NCBI RefSeq assembly: GCF_019285735.1
Contig: NZ_CP079107.1
Span: 2,790,001 to 2,854,000 of the forward strand
DNA: 64,000 nt
Direction: 5' to 3'
Source of the DNA: Paeniglutamicibacter sp. Y32M11
Lineage (GTDB): Bacteria; Actinomycetota; Actinomycetes; Actinomycetales; Micrococcaceae
The notes below the pieces were generated by a model that saw only the letters and a list, made by a program, of their open reading frames with translations, was not told the DNA's origin and searched no databases. The position numbers and the translations under genes were made by a program. Below, piece after piece: positions 1 through 8,972 of the stretch. The first letter of the stretch is position 1, and every line of letters starts with the position of its first letter.

Positions 1-623
1 TTTCCCCAGTTGATGTTCGACTGCTCGGCGTTTCCGACCTCGCCGACGGTTGCGCGGCAGCGCACGTCAACGTTGCGGATTTCGCCGGACGGCAAACGCA
101 GCTGAGCGAAGCGACCCTCACGGGCCACCAGCTGAACCGAGGCACCTGCGGAACGAGCCATCTTGGCACCGCCACCGGGACGCAATTCCACGGCGTGGAT
201 AACAGTACCCACTGGAATGTTGCGCAACGGAAGGTTGTTGCCAGGCTTGATGTCGGCGTTAGCGCCGGCTTCAATGGCATCGCCCTGGGCGAGCTTGTTC
301 GGTGCAATGATGTAACGCTTGGTTCCATCAATGTAGTGAAGAAGCGCAATGCGGGCAGTACGGTTCGGGTCATACTCGATGTGAGCGACCTTCGCCGGCA
401 CGCCGTCCTTGTCGTGACGACGGAAGTCGATCAGACGGTACTGGCGCTTGTGTCCGCCACCCTTGTGACGAGTGGTGATCTTACCGGTGTTGTTACGTCC
501 GCCAGTTTTGTGCAACGGGCGAAGCAACGACTTTTCCGGAGTCGATCGCGTGATTTCTGCGAAGTCGGCTACGCTCGAGCCGCGAAGGCCCGGGGTAGTC
601 GGCTTGTATTTACGGATTCCCAT
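1..623 (-). CDS. rplB: 50S ribosomal protein L2 (partial, C-terminus off the window)
   Basis: Large-subunit protein L2, needed for subunit association and the peptidyl-transferase centre. The reading frame begins [20 protein letters not shown], the standard L2 N-terminus, and runs without a stop to the window edge at base 1. It still contains the late L2 motif [17 protein letters not shown], so about 207 of the usual ~278 residues are present. The start ATG is at 621-623 and is preceded by GAGGA eight bases upstream. It follows rplW after 30 bases in the S10 operon. The missing C-terminus is a window-edge effect, not a truncation. Confidence 0.97.
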   Translation of the reverse strand, partial: MGIRKYKPTTPGLRGSSVADFAEITRSTPEKSLLRPLHKTGGRNNTGKITTRHKGGGHKRQYRLIDFRRHDKDGVPAKVAHIEYDPNRTARIALLHYIDGTKRYIIAPNKLAQGDAIEAGANADIKPGNNLPLRNIPVGTVIHAVELRPGGGAKMARSAGASVQLVAREGRFAQLRLPSGEIRNVDVRCRATVGEVGNAEQSNINWG

Positions 624-653
624 AGTTTAATTCCTCGTTAAAGTGGTCTCCGC

Positions 654-956
654 TTAAGAAAGCGGACCGCCGAAGATGTCAATCGAGCCTTCCTTCAGGG
701 AGACGATTGCACGCTTAGTAGCCTTGCGCGTCCCCCATCCGAATTTGGTGCGCTTGCGCTTGCCGGCACGATTGAGGGTGTTTACGGAATCAACCTTGAC
801 CGAGAAGATGGCTTCCACGGCGTTCTTGATTTCCGTCTTGTTTGAACGCGGGTCAACGAGGAAGGTGTACTTACCTTCGTCGATCAGACCGTAGCTCTTT
901 TCCGAGACGACGGGTGCAATGACCACGTCGTGCGGAGCCTTGGAGAAGTCGCTCAT
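654..956 (-). CDS. rplW: 50S ribosomal protein L23
   Basis: Ribosomal protein L23, which sits at the peptide exit tunnel and docks trigger factor and SRP. The 100-residue product has the family's length and motifs ([15 protein letters not shown] near the N-terminus, the basic [19 protein letters not shown] loop, and the ending GSIDIFGG). Its ATG overlaps the rplD stop as ATGA, so translation is probably coupled to rplD. Fourth gene of the leftward S10 cluster. Confidence 0.98.
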   Translation of the reverse strand: MSDFSKAPHDVVIAPVVSEKSYGLIDEGKYTFLVDPRSNKTEIKNAVEAIFSVKVDSVNTLNRAGKRKRTKFGWGTRKATKRAIVSLKEGSIDIFGGPLS

Positions 957-1555
957 TTGGCTTCCTCTTTCTGGACCAGGGCATCAAAAGCGGCCTTGGT
1001 GAAGACAACGTCGTCGGAAACCAGCACATCGTAAGTGTTGAGCTGATCTACGTACAGAACGTGTACTTCAGCGAGGTTGCGTGCCGAAAGGGCTGCAACA
1101 TCGTTGGCGCGCTCGATGACTACGAGCAGGTTCTTGCGCTCGGAAAGAGCGCGCAGGGTAGCCATAGCTTCCTTGGTGGACGGCGCAGTGCCGGTAACCA
1201 GGGATTCAATGACGTGAACGCGGTTGTTGCGAGCGCGGTCAGACAGGGCGCCGCGCAATGCAGCAGCCTTCATCTTCTTGGGGGTGCGCTGGCTGTAATC
1301 GCGAGGTGTCGGTCCGTGGACAACGCCACCACCGGTCATGTGAGGAGCACGGATTGAACCCTGACGGGCGCGGCCGGTGCCCTTCTGTGCGAAAGGCTTA
1401 CGACCGGCACCGGAAACTTCGGCGCGGTTCTTGACCTTGTGCGTACCCTGACGAGCAGCTGCGAGCTGGGCCACAACGACCTGGTGCAGCAGCGGAACGT
1501 TAGTCTGAACGTCGAAGATCTCCGAAGGGAGTTCTACGTTAAGTGCCTTAGACAT
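953..1555 (-). CDS. rplD: 50S ribosomal protein L4
   Basis: L4, a 23S rRNA-binding protein lining the exit tunnel and, in E. coli, the autogenous repressor of the S10 operon. The 200-residue product carries the conserved stretch [19 protein letters not shown] followed by [19 protein letters not shown] and the [15 protein letters not shown] loop. It starts four bases after the rplC stop and shares an ATGA overlap with rplW. Whether L4 regulates this operon here cannot be told from the sequence, because L4 control is best documented in Gammaproteobacteria. Confidence 0.98.
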   Translation of the reverse strand: MSKALNVELPSEIFDVQTNVPLLHQVVVAQLAAARQGTHKVKNRAEVSGAGRKPFAQKGTGRARQGSIRAPHMTGGGVVHGPTPRDYSQRTPKKMKAAALRGALSDRARNNRVHVIESLVTGTAPSTKEAMATLRALSERKNLLVVIERANDVAALSARNLAEVHVLYVDQLNTYDVLVSDDVVFTKAAFDALVQKEEAK

Positions 1556-1559
1556 TTAG

Positions 1560-2210
1560 TTATGCTCCCTTCACAGCGGTGCGTACGAGAACGACGCGTC
1601 CGCGGGCGCCGGGAACGGCACCCTTGATCAGCAGGAGGTTCTTCTCTGCGTCCACAGCGTGAACCGTGAGGTTCTGCGTGGTGACGCGGTCAACACCCAT
1701 ACGACCAGCCATCTTCTGACCCTGGAACACGCGTCCCGGAGTCGAAGCGCCGCCGATGGAGCCCGGCTTACGGTGGTTCTTGTGAGCACCGTGCGATGCC
1801 GGAGCACCGTGGAAGCCGTGGCGCTTCATGACGCCAGCAAAGCCCTTACCCTTGGAAGTACCTACGACGTCGACCTTCTGGCCAGCGGCGAAGATTTCGA
1901 CGGAGAGTTCCTGGCCTGCGGCGTAGGACTCGGCGTCTGCAGTGCGCAGCTCAACAACGTGGCGGCGCGGGGTAACCCCTGCTGCCTCGAAGTGGCCGGC
2001 GAGCGGCTTGGTGACCTTGCGCGGGTCGATCTGGCCGTAGCCGATCTGAACCGCGGTGTAGCCATCGCGCTCGGCGTTGCGCAGCTGAGTGACGACATTG
2101 CTGTCAGCCTGTACAACGGTTACAGGAATGAGATTGTTGTTTTCATCCCAAACCTGGGTCATGCCGAGCTTCGTGCCCAGCAGGCCCTTTACATTACGGG
2201 TTGCGGTCAT
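1560..2210 (-). CDS. rplC: 50S ribosomal protein L3
   Basis: L3, an early 23S rRNA assembly protein that contacts the peptidyl-transferase centre. The 216-residue product begins [20 protein letters not shown] and contains the signature [17 protein letters not shown] followed by [20 protein letters not shown] and the loop [17 protein letters not shown], the expected order for L3. Start ATG at 2208-2210, 20 bases after the rpsJ stop. Second gene of the S10 operon. Confidence 0.98.
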   Translation of the reverse strand: MTATRNVKGLLGTKLGMTQVWDENNNLIPVTVVQADSNVVTQLRNAERDGYTAVQIGYGQIDPRKVTKPLAGHFEAAGVTPRRHVVELRTADAESYAAGQELSVEIFAAGQKVDVVGTSKGKGFAGVMKRHGFHGAPASHGAHKNHRKPGSIGGASTPGRVFQGQKMAGRMGVDRVTTQNLTVHAVDAEKNLLLIKGAVPGARGRVVLVRTAVKGA

Positions 2211-2230
2211 AGTTTTCTCGCCACCTCCCC

Positions 2231-2539
2231 TTAGAGCTTGATTTCGATGTTGACATCCGCCGGCAGGTCGAGACGCATCAGCGAATCTACGGCCTTCGGG
2301 GTCGGATCGATGATGTCGATCAGACGCTTGTGCGTGCGCATTTCAAAGTGCTCACGGCTGTCTTTGTACTTGTGAGGCGAACGGATAACGCAGTAAACGT
2401 TCTTCTCCGTCGGCAGTGGCACTGGGCCAACTACGGTTGCGCCAGCGCGCGTTACCGTCTCAACGATCTTCCGGGCAGAAACGTCAATGACCTCGTGGTC
2501 ATACGACTTCAGCCGGATGCGGATTTTTTGTCCCGCCAT
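2231..2539 (-). CDS. rpsJ: 30S ribosomal protein S10
   Basis: S10 of the small-subunit head and, as NusE, a partner of NusB/NusG in antitermination. The frame could open 27 bases further upstream, but the family starts at [16 protein letters not shown]. That ATG (2537-2539) has an AAGAGG ribosome-binding site nine bases upstream, so I chose it; the product is then 102 residues, the normal length. First gene of the leftward S10 operon, with a long leader upstream. Confidence 0.97.
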
Positions 2540-2566
2540 GGCTTGATGCCTCTTTCTAATTAGCAC

Positions 2567-2760
2567 TCTCTGTACAGTTACTGTGCCCTACGGGCCCCTT
2601 ACGGGACCGGCACGCCTCGCATCGAACTGAATCCGGATAAAATCCGGGTTCCTCAATCCGCCGAGGCCGACCCCCGCGGTCGGGCGTGTCGCTTTTGAAA
2701 GCGATACTAAACCTTATAAATCCGTGGGGGACATTGCTCGTGGTTTCAAAAAAATCTGTC
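2567..2760 (-). promoter_or_regulatory. S10 operon leader and probable promoter zone
   Basis: Upstream of rpsJ, reading leftward, lies an AT-rich patch (about 2700-2756) in otherwise GC-rich DNA, then a leader with several small perfect hairpins: TCGCTTT/AAAGCGA at 2689-2704, CCGACC/GGTCGG around 2667-2682, CCGGAT/ATCCGG around 2633-2647 and ACAGT/ACTGT around 2574-2584. A TAGTAT box sits near 2705-2710 on the minus strand, but no convincing -35 pairs with it, so the exact promoter is unresolved. The run of hairpins is compatible with leader-based control of the S10 operon, which is an inference. Confidence 0.35.
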
Positions 2761-3116
2761 GTACCGCTCCCTAGCCCCGGGCATTATCCCGAGTGAGACA
2801 CGATCTCAGTTGAAAACCCTTACCCCGGTCTCGGTTTCCCGATCAGCAGGCATGAGCCATTGAAATTCTCACGAACAACTTGTCTAGTCTGGCAGGTTTC
2901 GGGCCAAAACACCAAATCACCTGTTTCCAGCAATTCTCCCGGCAGCGCGGCACTCCCCCGCGCCCCGGCCATCAGCCCATCCTCCGAGCGGGAAAAAGCC
3001 GGGATTTCGGGCCTGATTTCTCGCGCGTTCTCGGGCGACCTGTCCACAGGCTGCTTGTCCAGAACTCTTCGCGTGAGTAAAGCCACAGTTGGAGGGGCCG
3101 TGGTTGTTGATCGCGG
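2761..3116. other. Intergenic stretch with no supported gene
   Basis: Between the S10 leader and the 42-residue ORF there are about 350 bases. Open frames exist on both strands, but none has a ribosome-binding site, family resemblance or sensible composition. I see no tRNA, repeat or terminator here. Confidence 0.4.
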
Positions 3117-3245
3117 CTACAGATCCTCTTGGTTGGAGCGTTTGATGTTCTTCGCCCGGTCAATCTCATGGGAGAACTGCTTGCGCAGGCGCACGATAAC
3201 AACTACGACAACGATAACGATCAGCATAACTATCAAGAACTTCAT
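3117..3245 (-). CDS. Small single-pass membrane protein, 42 residues
   Basis: A short frame beginning MKFLIVMLIVIVVVVVIV, which is one uninterrupted hydrophobic helix (residues 3-18) of almost only Val, Ile and Leu, followed by a basic/amphipathic tail RLRKQFSHEIDRAKNIKR and ending at TAG. The architecture, a hydrophobic N-terminal anchor with a charged cytoplasmic tail, is that of a small membrane protein. It lies 81 bases downstream of the giant membrane protein on the same strand and may be co-transcribed. The ribosome-binding site is weak (AGG/GGG within 14 bases). No function recognised. Confidence 0.45.
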   Translation of the reverse strand: MKFLIVMLIVIVVVVVIVRLRKQFSHEIDRAKNIKRSNQEDL

Positions 3246-3326
3246 GAGCCCAGCCTAGCGCCCGCACAAGAGAGGTCACGGCCCACCCGGGATGAACGAA
3301 ATGCTCAGAGCCATCCCCCAACGGGA

Positions 3327-6300
3327 TTAGCGCTGATCTTCCGGCTTCCTGCCGGGATCCGTGGTCGTTGCCGGCGGGCTCTGCGGCAGGGGCGGATTTC
3401 CGTTGGGTTCTGGTGCCGGCCCGCTCACCTCTCCGCTGTTCCCCGACGGACGCGGCTCCGTTGGCGCGGGGAGTTGGTTGCTCTGCACCTGCCATGGCAT
3501 CGGAATCGGGGCAACTTGCGGTTGCTGGAGGATGGGTTCGTTTTCTGGGGCTACCGCACTGCGGTTCATTTTGCCCAGACGCCACAGTGCCAAGACAATC
3601 AAGCCCACGGCGATGAGCAGCAGAAGCAGGAAGGTGTACCCACGCAAGAACCACAACACCGCCACGGCAATCCCAACAGCACCCCAAATCGTAAAGATCT
3701 TCCGATTCGTCAGCAGCCCAAAAACGAGTAGTGCGGTGAATCCCATGAGCAGCACCAATTGCTGGGTCAGCGTCGAGGTGAGGAACGTTCCGACTCCCGT
3801 CAGCGAAAGCAATAACGCGGCTGCTCCCATGACCAGGGTCCCGCGCTGCTCGCGTTTGCGTGAGAACTCGTAGCCAGCCAGTACGCCCAGAACCACAACC
3901 CAGTACGTGCAAGCCGTAAAGATGCTCGTTCCGTCAACGGCAACCCACCAACAGCGGTGGATGACCGCGGCTGCAACCAGAGCCGCAATCTCGTAGGCAC
4001 TTTCACGCCAACGCAACGGCACTTCGAGTGCTGCCGCGGAGAAGACCGCCACCAGCACAGCCATTCCCCCAGTAAACACGTAGGCCGATGCGTCGTGCGT
4101 CAGTCCAAGCAATCCGGTCATGGTCAACGCCAGCAGCGCCGCGGCGAAAACTACGCGGCTATGAGCTGGGCTCCAGCCCTGCGTCCGCTTGGTCAATTCA
4201 CCGAATCGCGCGGGTTCTGCTCCGAATCGACCGCCAACCACCGCAACGATTGACAAGATCATGACCGTCAAGACAAGAGCGAGCATGGTGTCCATGGGTT
4301 CACTCCCCCGCTGTCCGGCCAATGAGCGTACCGCTTCGATTCCACTATGCGAGGCCAGAGCCACCAAGGCCGAAGCACCTAGCATCAGTAAAGGAATCCC
4401 CCACGTGATGGCAAAGACACCTGTACCCGCTGCACCAAGTACCCCGGCAACAATCTCCCACTCCGAGTCGAAACGGGAAGCAATACCCAACAACGCCACC
4501 CAGTACAAGAGTGCAACAGCAGCCCTGACCCACCGTTGAGCTCTTCCGCCTAGGCCACGGAGTTCAGCGACGATACAGCCGGCCAACAACACCGAAATCA
4601 GCGTACCGGCAACATGTTCGCCCCATAACGGGCTCGGCAGCCAGCCACCTGTCCGCAATGCATCACCCAGTGTCGGTGTTAATACCAACCCCAAAAGACC
4701 CAGGGCCCCGGGAATGGCAATGTAGCGGGAAAGCTCGGTGTTCTGCGATGTCGTGGTGAAAACGACGGTGCAAAAGACCAGCAGGCAGAGGTTTTGAATG
4801 AGCAAACTGGCCTGATCAAGGCCACCGGCAATACCGCTGAGGTAGGTTATCGGCAAGAGCAGCAGCACCGCGAGTGCCACATACGTCAGTAGATGTCCCG
4901 CGCCGAGGGACTTTGTCTCATGGCGACGTCGGCTCATGATGGCGCGGGCAGATTGAGCCGAGGCAACCGTAAACGCCAGCAGCGCGTACTGCCCGTGAGA
5001 ATCCATATCAAATCTGTCGGCAATGTGCCATGCCATCCCCGAGAAGAGCAGCTGCGCCAAGATCCCGTAGCTCACCCGGATACTGCGCGTTGTTGCGCTC
5101 GTTGCTCTGGCTCCCACGTAAATGAGCCCGAAAGCCGCCACAATTTCCACTAGCCAGGATGGTGAATGGCCCGCGCTGATCCCCAGAGCGCCAGCCAAGG
5201 CCGTTAATCCGCCCAGGTGCACGAGTGTTGCAGAAACACCGCTCAGGTTTGCTTGCTGAGCTGATGTTCGGAAGCCCAACACCATTGTCGTCCCTACCAA
5301 ACCCACCACCAGCAAGAGCCACATCAGGATGATGTCCCATTGATAGCCGACCCACAGCACCGTACCGAAATTCGGCGTGGCACCGGCTAACGCGGCAACG
5401 GATGCGCTGCTGTCGCTGGCCAACAATACGCGCAGCGACCACGTGATGAGGGAGGCGCCCAACAGTCCCCCGGCGAAGAACGAGGCTTCGCCCAGTACCG
5501 GCAAGCCGGAAGCATCAAAATCGTCATTTCCCGCAGTTCGCCGGGTGTGGTGGAGCAGCTGGCGCACGGCAATAGCTACCTGGACCAGTAGTGCCAGCCC
5601 AATGCCCACGAGCGTTGCCACATCAACAACCACATCGGGGAGCTGTTCGTTGATACTTCCGCCGGATAAGGACTGCGAAGGATGAGCCGACCGCACGGGA
5701 TTCAGCGTCCATCCCGATGCCGCTAGGGAGAAGAACGCGCCCACGCCGGCTATAAAAAGCACTCGTGCTGCCCAGCCCAGCAGCAAGCTGTCCTTGGGCA
5801 ACGCCGAACGTGAAAGCCACCAGGTAGCCAGCAAAGCCCCCACGAAGATGAATGCCTGGCGGCCCAGGTTCCCGTTACTGGGTTCGATGAGCACCAAAAT
5901 CGCCGCACCCACGGGAATCCATCGGAAGTAGCCACCCCGTTTGATCCCCACCACCAAACCGGTCACAACCAGCAACACCAGCGCCCAGTTTAGGTCCAGT
6001 TCACCGTCTCCGGCAGTGATCCGCCCATCAGTCAGCAGGCCTTCGGCACCCAAGAGGGTGCTGATAGCGGCGGTGCCGACCAGGATCCAACTCTCGATGG
6101 TGACTCGCCCCTGGTGGACCCGAAGTTTGGACATGTAGCTGTGGCTCAGTTGGGCCAGTACGACCAGTTGGATCATCAGTGCCACGGCCAGAACCCTGAA
6201 GACGATTGTTAATGGGACCTCGGCTGCGTGGAGGAATGCGGCAAGGGCAACCATTCCGCTGAGCCGCGCGGCGGCGAGATGCCAGAAACGTTCGGCCGGT

Positions 6301-7331
6301 GGAACGGCAAAAAGCGCTACAACGTAGTAGGTGCAAGCTGCGGCAAAAAGCCAACCATAATCGCTGGCCCGTAGGACGGCTGCCGAACATAGTCCTGCAG
6401 CTAACGTGGCGGGAACCAAGTATCGATGTGCCACGGTGAAGGACTGAAGATAAATATTCGAGACCCAACGTGGCTTCTTAAATCCGACGAGCGTGATAAT
6501 CGTGGCCAGCAACATGCTGAAGAAGAAGTAGAAGATCAACCCGCGGTTGAGCACTGCGCCGCCGGAGTATGCGGTCGAAACCAGGAATGTGGTGGCAAGT
6601 CCCGCGACGACTCTGGACTGCAGCTTCCCTGCGGCGTAGACAAATGCGGCGGTGCCAACGATGGAGGTCACGAACCAGCTCGCGCCGGGAGTTGTGGACA
6701 GGAGCACAAAATGCGCCAGGCCGGTCATGGGAATCAGGGCGAGGCCGGTGGCGGTGAATGCCGCAGCGGCCGGACGCAACCGTTCACTGCGCGCGTGCAT
6801 GACGAGACCAACAACGTAGAATCCGGCCGCGACAATGGCCAAACCTACCACCTTGGCAGCGGCGGGTAGCGCCAGTGCGATAAACAAGGACGCGGCGGCA
6901 ACGAGCAGAAGAGCCGCAACGTACAAGGTGATGTTGATATTTCGCAGGGCGCGCACACGTGGGTCCACTGGCACGGGAGGTGCTGGGGCCGGTGCTACCG
7001 GGGCCTGTGTCTGGCCCGCCCACGCGATAATGGGTACGCGTTGTTGCGCGATGGACTGAGCGATGGTTGGCTGTGCGACGCCAGCATCAAACGCACTTGG
7101 CGGTGTGGCCGGTTGGCCCTCCCCCACCGGAGGCAGCAAATTCTTGGCTCCAGTAACTTCGGTTTGCACCCGAGAAGCTGCGTCGAAACCTTGTTGCCAG
7201 GCCGCTGCCTGAGCTTTCCGAGCAGATTCGCCGAGGGCGGCCTGGAGTTTAACCGTGGCCCGGTGTCGGCCCAGATAGTATCCGACAATAAAAAGCCCAA
7301 TCGCGACTACCACTAGTGCAAACTCGCCCAT
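3327..7331 (-). CDS. Giant polytopic membrane protein of unknown function
   Basis: A 1334-residue protein that I do not recognise beyond actinobacterial multi-spanning proteins of unknown function. It opens with one hydrophobic helix (residues about 4-20), then a soluble Ala/Gln-rich segment and a Pro-rich linker (PVAPAPAPPVPVDPRVRALR, about 110-130). After that there are some thirty or more predicted membrane helices up to about residue 1250. The C-terminal 70 residues are a Pro/Gly-rich, probably disordered cytoplasmic tail. No transporter, transferase or nucleotide-binding motif is visible. The start ATG at 7329-7331 has a GGAGAG ribosome-binding site. It sits between tuf and the S10 operon, two clusters often adjacent in other bacteria. 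The frame is unbroken, so it is under selection. Confidence 0.85.
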   Translation of the reverse strand: MGEFALVVVAIGLFIVGYYLGRHRATVKLQAALGESARKAQAAAWQQGFDAASRVQTEVTGAKNLLPPVGEGQPATPPSAFDAGVAQPTIAQSIAQQRVPIIAWAGQTQAPVAPAPAPPVPVDPRVRALRNINITLYVAALLLVAAASLFIALALPAAAKVVGLAIVAAGFYVVGLVMHARSERLRPAAAAFTATGLALIPMTGLAHFVLLSTTPGASWFVTSIVGTAAFVYAAGKLQSRVVAGLATTFLVSTAYSGGAVLNRGLIFYFFFSMLLATIITLVGFKKPRWVSNIYLQSFTVAHRYLVPATLAAGLCSAAVLRASDYGWLFAAACTYYVVALFAVPPAERFWHLAAARLSGMVALAAFLHAAEVPLTIVFRVLAVALMIQLVVLAQLSHSYMSKLRVHQGRVTIESWILVGTAAISTLLGAEGLLTDGRITAGDGELDLNWALVLLVVTGLVVGIKRGGYFRWIPVGAAILVLIEPSNGNLGRQAFIFVGALLATWWLSRSALPKDSLLLGWAARVLFIAGVGAFFSLAASGWTLNPVRSAHPSQSLSGGSINEQLPDVVVDVATLVGIGLALLVQVAIAVRQLLHHTRRTAGNDDFDASGLPVLGEASFFAGGLLGASLITWSLRVLLASDSSASVAALAGATPNFGTVLWVGYQWDIILMWLLLVVGLVGTTMVLGFRTSAQQANLSGVSATLVHLGGLTALAGALGISAGHSPSWLVEIVAAFGLIYVGARATSATTRSIRVSYGILAQLLFSGMAWHIADRFDMDSHGQYALLAFTVASAQSARAIMSRRRHETKSLGAGHLLTYVALAVLLLLPITYLSGIAGGLDQASLLIQNLCLLVFCTVVFTTTSQNTELSRYIAIPGALGLLGLVLTPTLGDALRTGGWLPSPLWGEHVAGTLISVLLAGCIVAELRGLGGRAQRWVRAAVALLYWVALLGIASRFDSEWEIVAGVLGAAGTGVFAITWGIPLLMLGASALVALASHSGIEAVRSLAGQRGSEPMDTMLALVLTVMILSIVAVVGGRFGAEPARFGELTKRTQGWSPAHSRVVFAAALLALTMTGLLGLTHDASAYVFTGGMAVLVAVFSAAALEVPLRWRESAYEIAALVAAAVIHRCWWVAVDGTSIFTACTYWVVVLGVLAGYEFSRKREQRGTLVMGAAALLLSLTGVGTFLTSTLTQQLVLLMGFTALLVFGLLTNRKIFTIWGAVGIAVAVLWFLRGYTFLLLLLIAVGLIVLALWRLGKMNRSAVAPENEPILQQPQVAPIPMPWQVQSNQLPAPTEPRPSGNSGEVSGPAPEPNGNPPLPQSPPATTTDPGRKPEDQR

Positions 7332-7463
7332 GGTTTCTTCTCTCCACCCCTTTTACGCGTCAGCCGTCAGCGACGACAATACCCAGTGACCTAACCTTAC
7401 CCCATTCAGGCTAATCGTTTGATAAAAGAAGTGGGTGAAACATGAAACCGCTCGAGGGCAACG

Positions 7464-7508
7464 AAAAAGGCCCTTGTTGCATCGTCGAAACGATGCAACA
7501 AGGGCCTT
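7464..7508 (-). terminator. Rho-independent terminator of tuf
   Basis: A perfect 19-bp inverted repeat with arms AAGGCCCTTGTTGCATCGT and its complement around a four-base loop. On the minus strand it is followed by a run of T, 36 bases past the tuf stop. It ends the leftward str operon and separates it from the giant membrane-protein gene. Confidence 0.93.
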
Positions 7509-7543
7509 CTCTAGGCTGTTAGGCCAAGATCAGCGAAGTAAAC

Positions 7544-8734
7544 TTACGCGGTGATCTTGGTGACCTTGCCTGAACCAACGGTGCGGCCGCCTTCGCGAAT
7601 TGCGAAGCCGAGGCCCTCTTCCATGGCGATCGGCTGGATCAGCACGACAGACATTTCGGTGTTGTCGCCAGGCATAACCATTTCCGTGCCTTCCGGCAGG
7701 GTGATAACGCCGGTAACGTCCGTGGTGCGGAAGTAGAACTGCGGGCGGTAGTTCGAGTAGAACGGGTTGTGACGTCCGCCTTCATCCTTGGACAGGATGT
7801 AGACGTTAGCCTCAAAGTCGGTGTGCGGGGTAATGGAACCCGGCTTCACGATGACCTGGCCACGCTCTACGTCTTCGCGCTTGATGCCGCGAAGAAGCAG
7901 ACCACAGTTCTCGCCGGCCCATGCCTCGTCGAGCTGCTTGTGGAACATCTCGATACCGGTAACCGTGGTCTTCTGGACCGGGCGGATACCAACAATTTCG
8001 ATTTCCGAGTTGATCTTCAGGGTTCCACGCTCGGCGCGGCCCGTAACAACGGTGCCACGACCGGTGATGGTGAAGACATCTTCAACCGGCATCAAGAACG
8101 GCTTGTCCTTGTCGCGGATCGGATCCGGAACGTGGTTATCCACGGCTTCCATGAGCTCTTCGATGGTCTTGACCCAAACCGGGTCGCCTTCGAGTGCCTT
8201 CAGGCCGGAAACGCGGACAACAGGTGCCTCGTCGCCGTCGAAGCCCTGCGAGGAAAGAAGTTCGCGAACTTCCATTTCCACAAGGTCAAGAAGCTCTTCG
8301 TCGTCAACCATGTCGGACTTGTTCAGTGCGACCAGCAGGTAGGGAACGCCAACCTGGCGGGCGAGCAGAACGTGCTCGCGGGTCTGAGCCATCGGGCCGT
8401 CAGTGGCGGCAACCACGAGGATTGCACCGTCCATCTGTGCAGCGCCGGTGATCATGTTCTTGATGTAGTCAGCGTGACCCGGTGCATCAACGTGCGCGTA
8501 GTGGCGCTTCTCGGTCTGGTACTCGACGTGAGAGATGTTGATGGTAATGCCGCGCTGGCGCTCTTCCGGTGCAGAGTCAATCTGCGAGAAGTCGCGCTGC
8601 TCGTTCAAATCCGGGTACTTGTCAGCAAGCACCTTCGAAATGGCGGCCGTCAACGTGGTCTTACCGTGGTCAACGTGACCGATGGTGCCGATGTTGACGT
8701 GCGGCTTGTTCCGCTCGAACTTTGCCTTTGCCAC
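7544..8734 (-). CDS. tuf: Elongation factor Tu
   Basis: EF-Tu, the GTPase that delivers aminoacyl-tRNA to the ribosome. The 396-residue protein shows all G motifs: GHVDHGKT (19-26), DAPGHADY (about 83-90) and NKSD (about 138), then domains II and III ending [12 protein letters not shown]. Length and sequence are standard. ATG start with AGGAGG-like AGGAACC upstream. It closes the str operon but also has its own promoter in the 238-base fusA-tuf interval and a strong terminator, as expected for a gene needed in excess over fusA. Confidence 0.99.
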   Translation of the reverse strand: MAKAKFERNKPHVNIGTIGHVDHGKTTLTAAISKVLADKYPDLNEQRDFSQIDSAPEERQRGITINISHVEYQTEKRHYAHVDAPGHADYIKNMITGAAQMDGAILVVAATDGPMAQTREHVLLARQVGVPYLLVALNKSDMVDDEELLDLVEMEVRELLSSQGFDGDEAPVVRVSGLKALEGDPVWVKTIEELMEAVDNHVPDPIRDKDKPFLMPVEDVFTITGRGTVVTGRAERGTLKINSEIEIVGIRPVQKTTVTGIEMFHKQLDEAWAGENCGLLLRGIKREDVERGQVIVKPGSITPHTDFEANVYILSKDEGGRHNPFYSNYRPQFYFRTTDVTGVITLPEGTEMVMPGDNTEMSVVLIQPIAMEEGLGFAIREGGRTVGSGKVTKITA

Positions 8735-8802
8735 AGGTTCCTCCTAGAAACGATTACAGAAGACGTACCTCGTCCACACGGTTCGCGGACGAAACTTGTA
8801 CA

Positions 8803-8831
8803 AGTCTACTGGGGGCTTAGTGAAATGTTAA
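8803..8831 (-). promoter_or_regulatory. Probable tuf promoter
   Basis: In the fusA-tuf interval the minus strand reads TTAACA, 17 bases, TAGACT, a good match to a vegetative (RpoD/HrdB-type) promoter with ideal spacing. Transcription would start near 8796 and give a leader of about 60 bases before the tuf ATG. This is an inference from sequence, but it fits the extra expression of tuf relative to fusA. Confidence 0.7.
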
Positions 8832-8972
8832 AATCATGGTTAGCTGCGGGTTCCGGCAAAGGATCCGTTAGCTGGCCTGGCGGGGCCGGATTGAATTTCT
8901 TCGCACCGGCCCCAGCCTGCGGCCGCTCACCCGAGAATCGGGTTCACGGCCAATTTTTGGTCCTAAACGAGA

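Noticed and set aside
2820-3086. 88-codon minus-strand frame upstream of the S10 leader
   Set aside because: No homology, no ribosome-binding site, and overlapping plus-strand frames are equally open.
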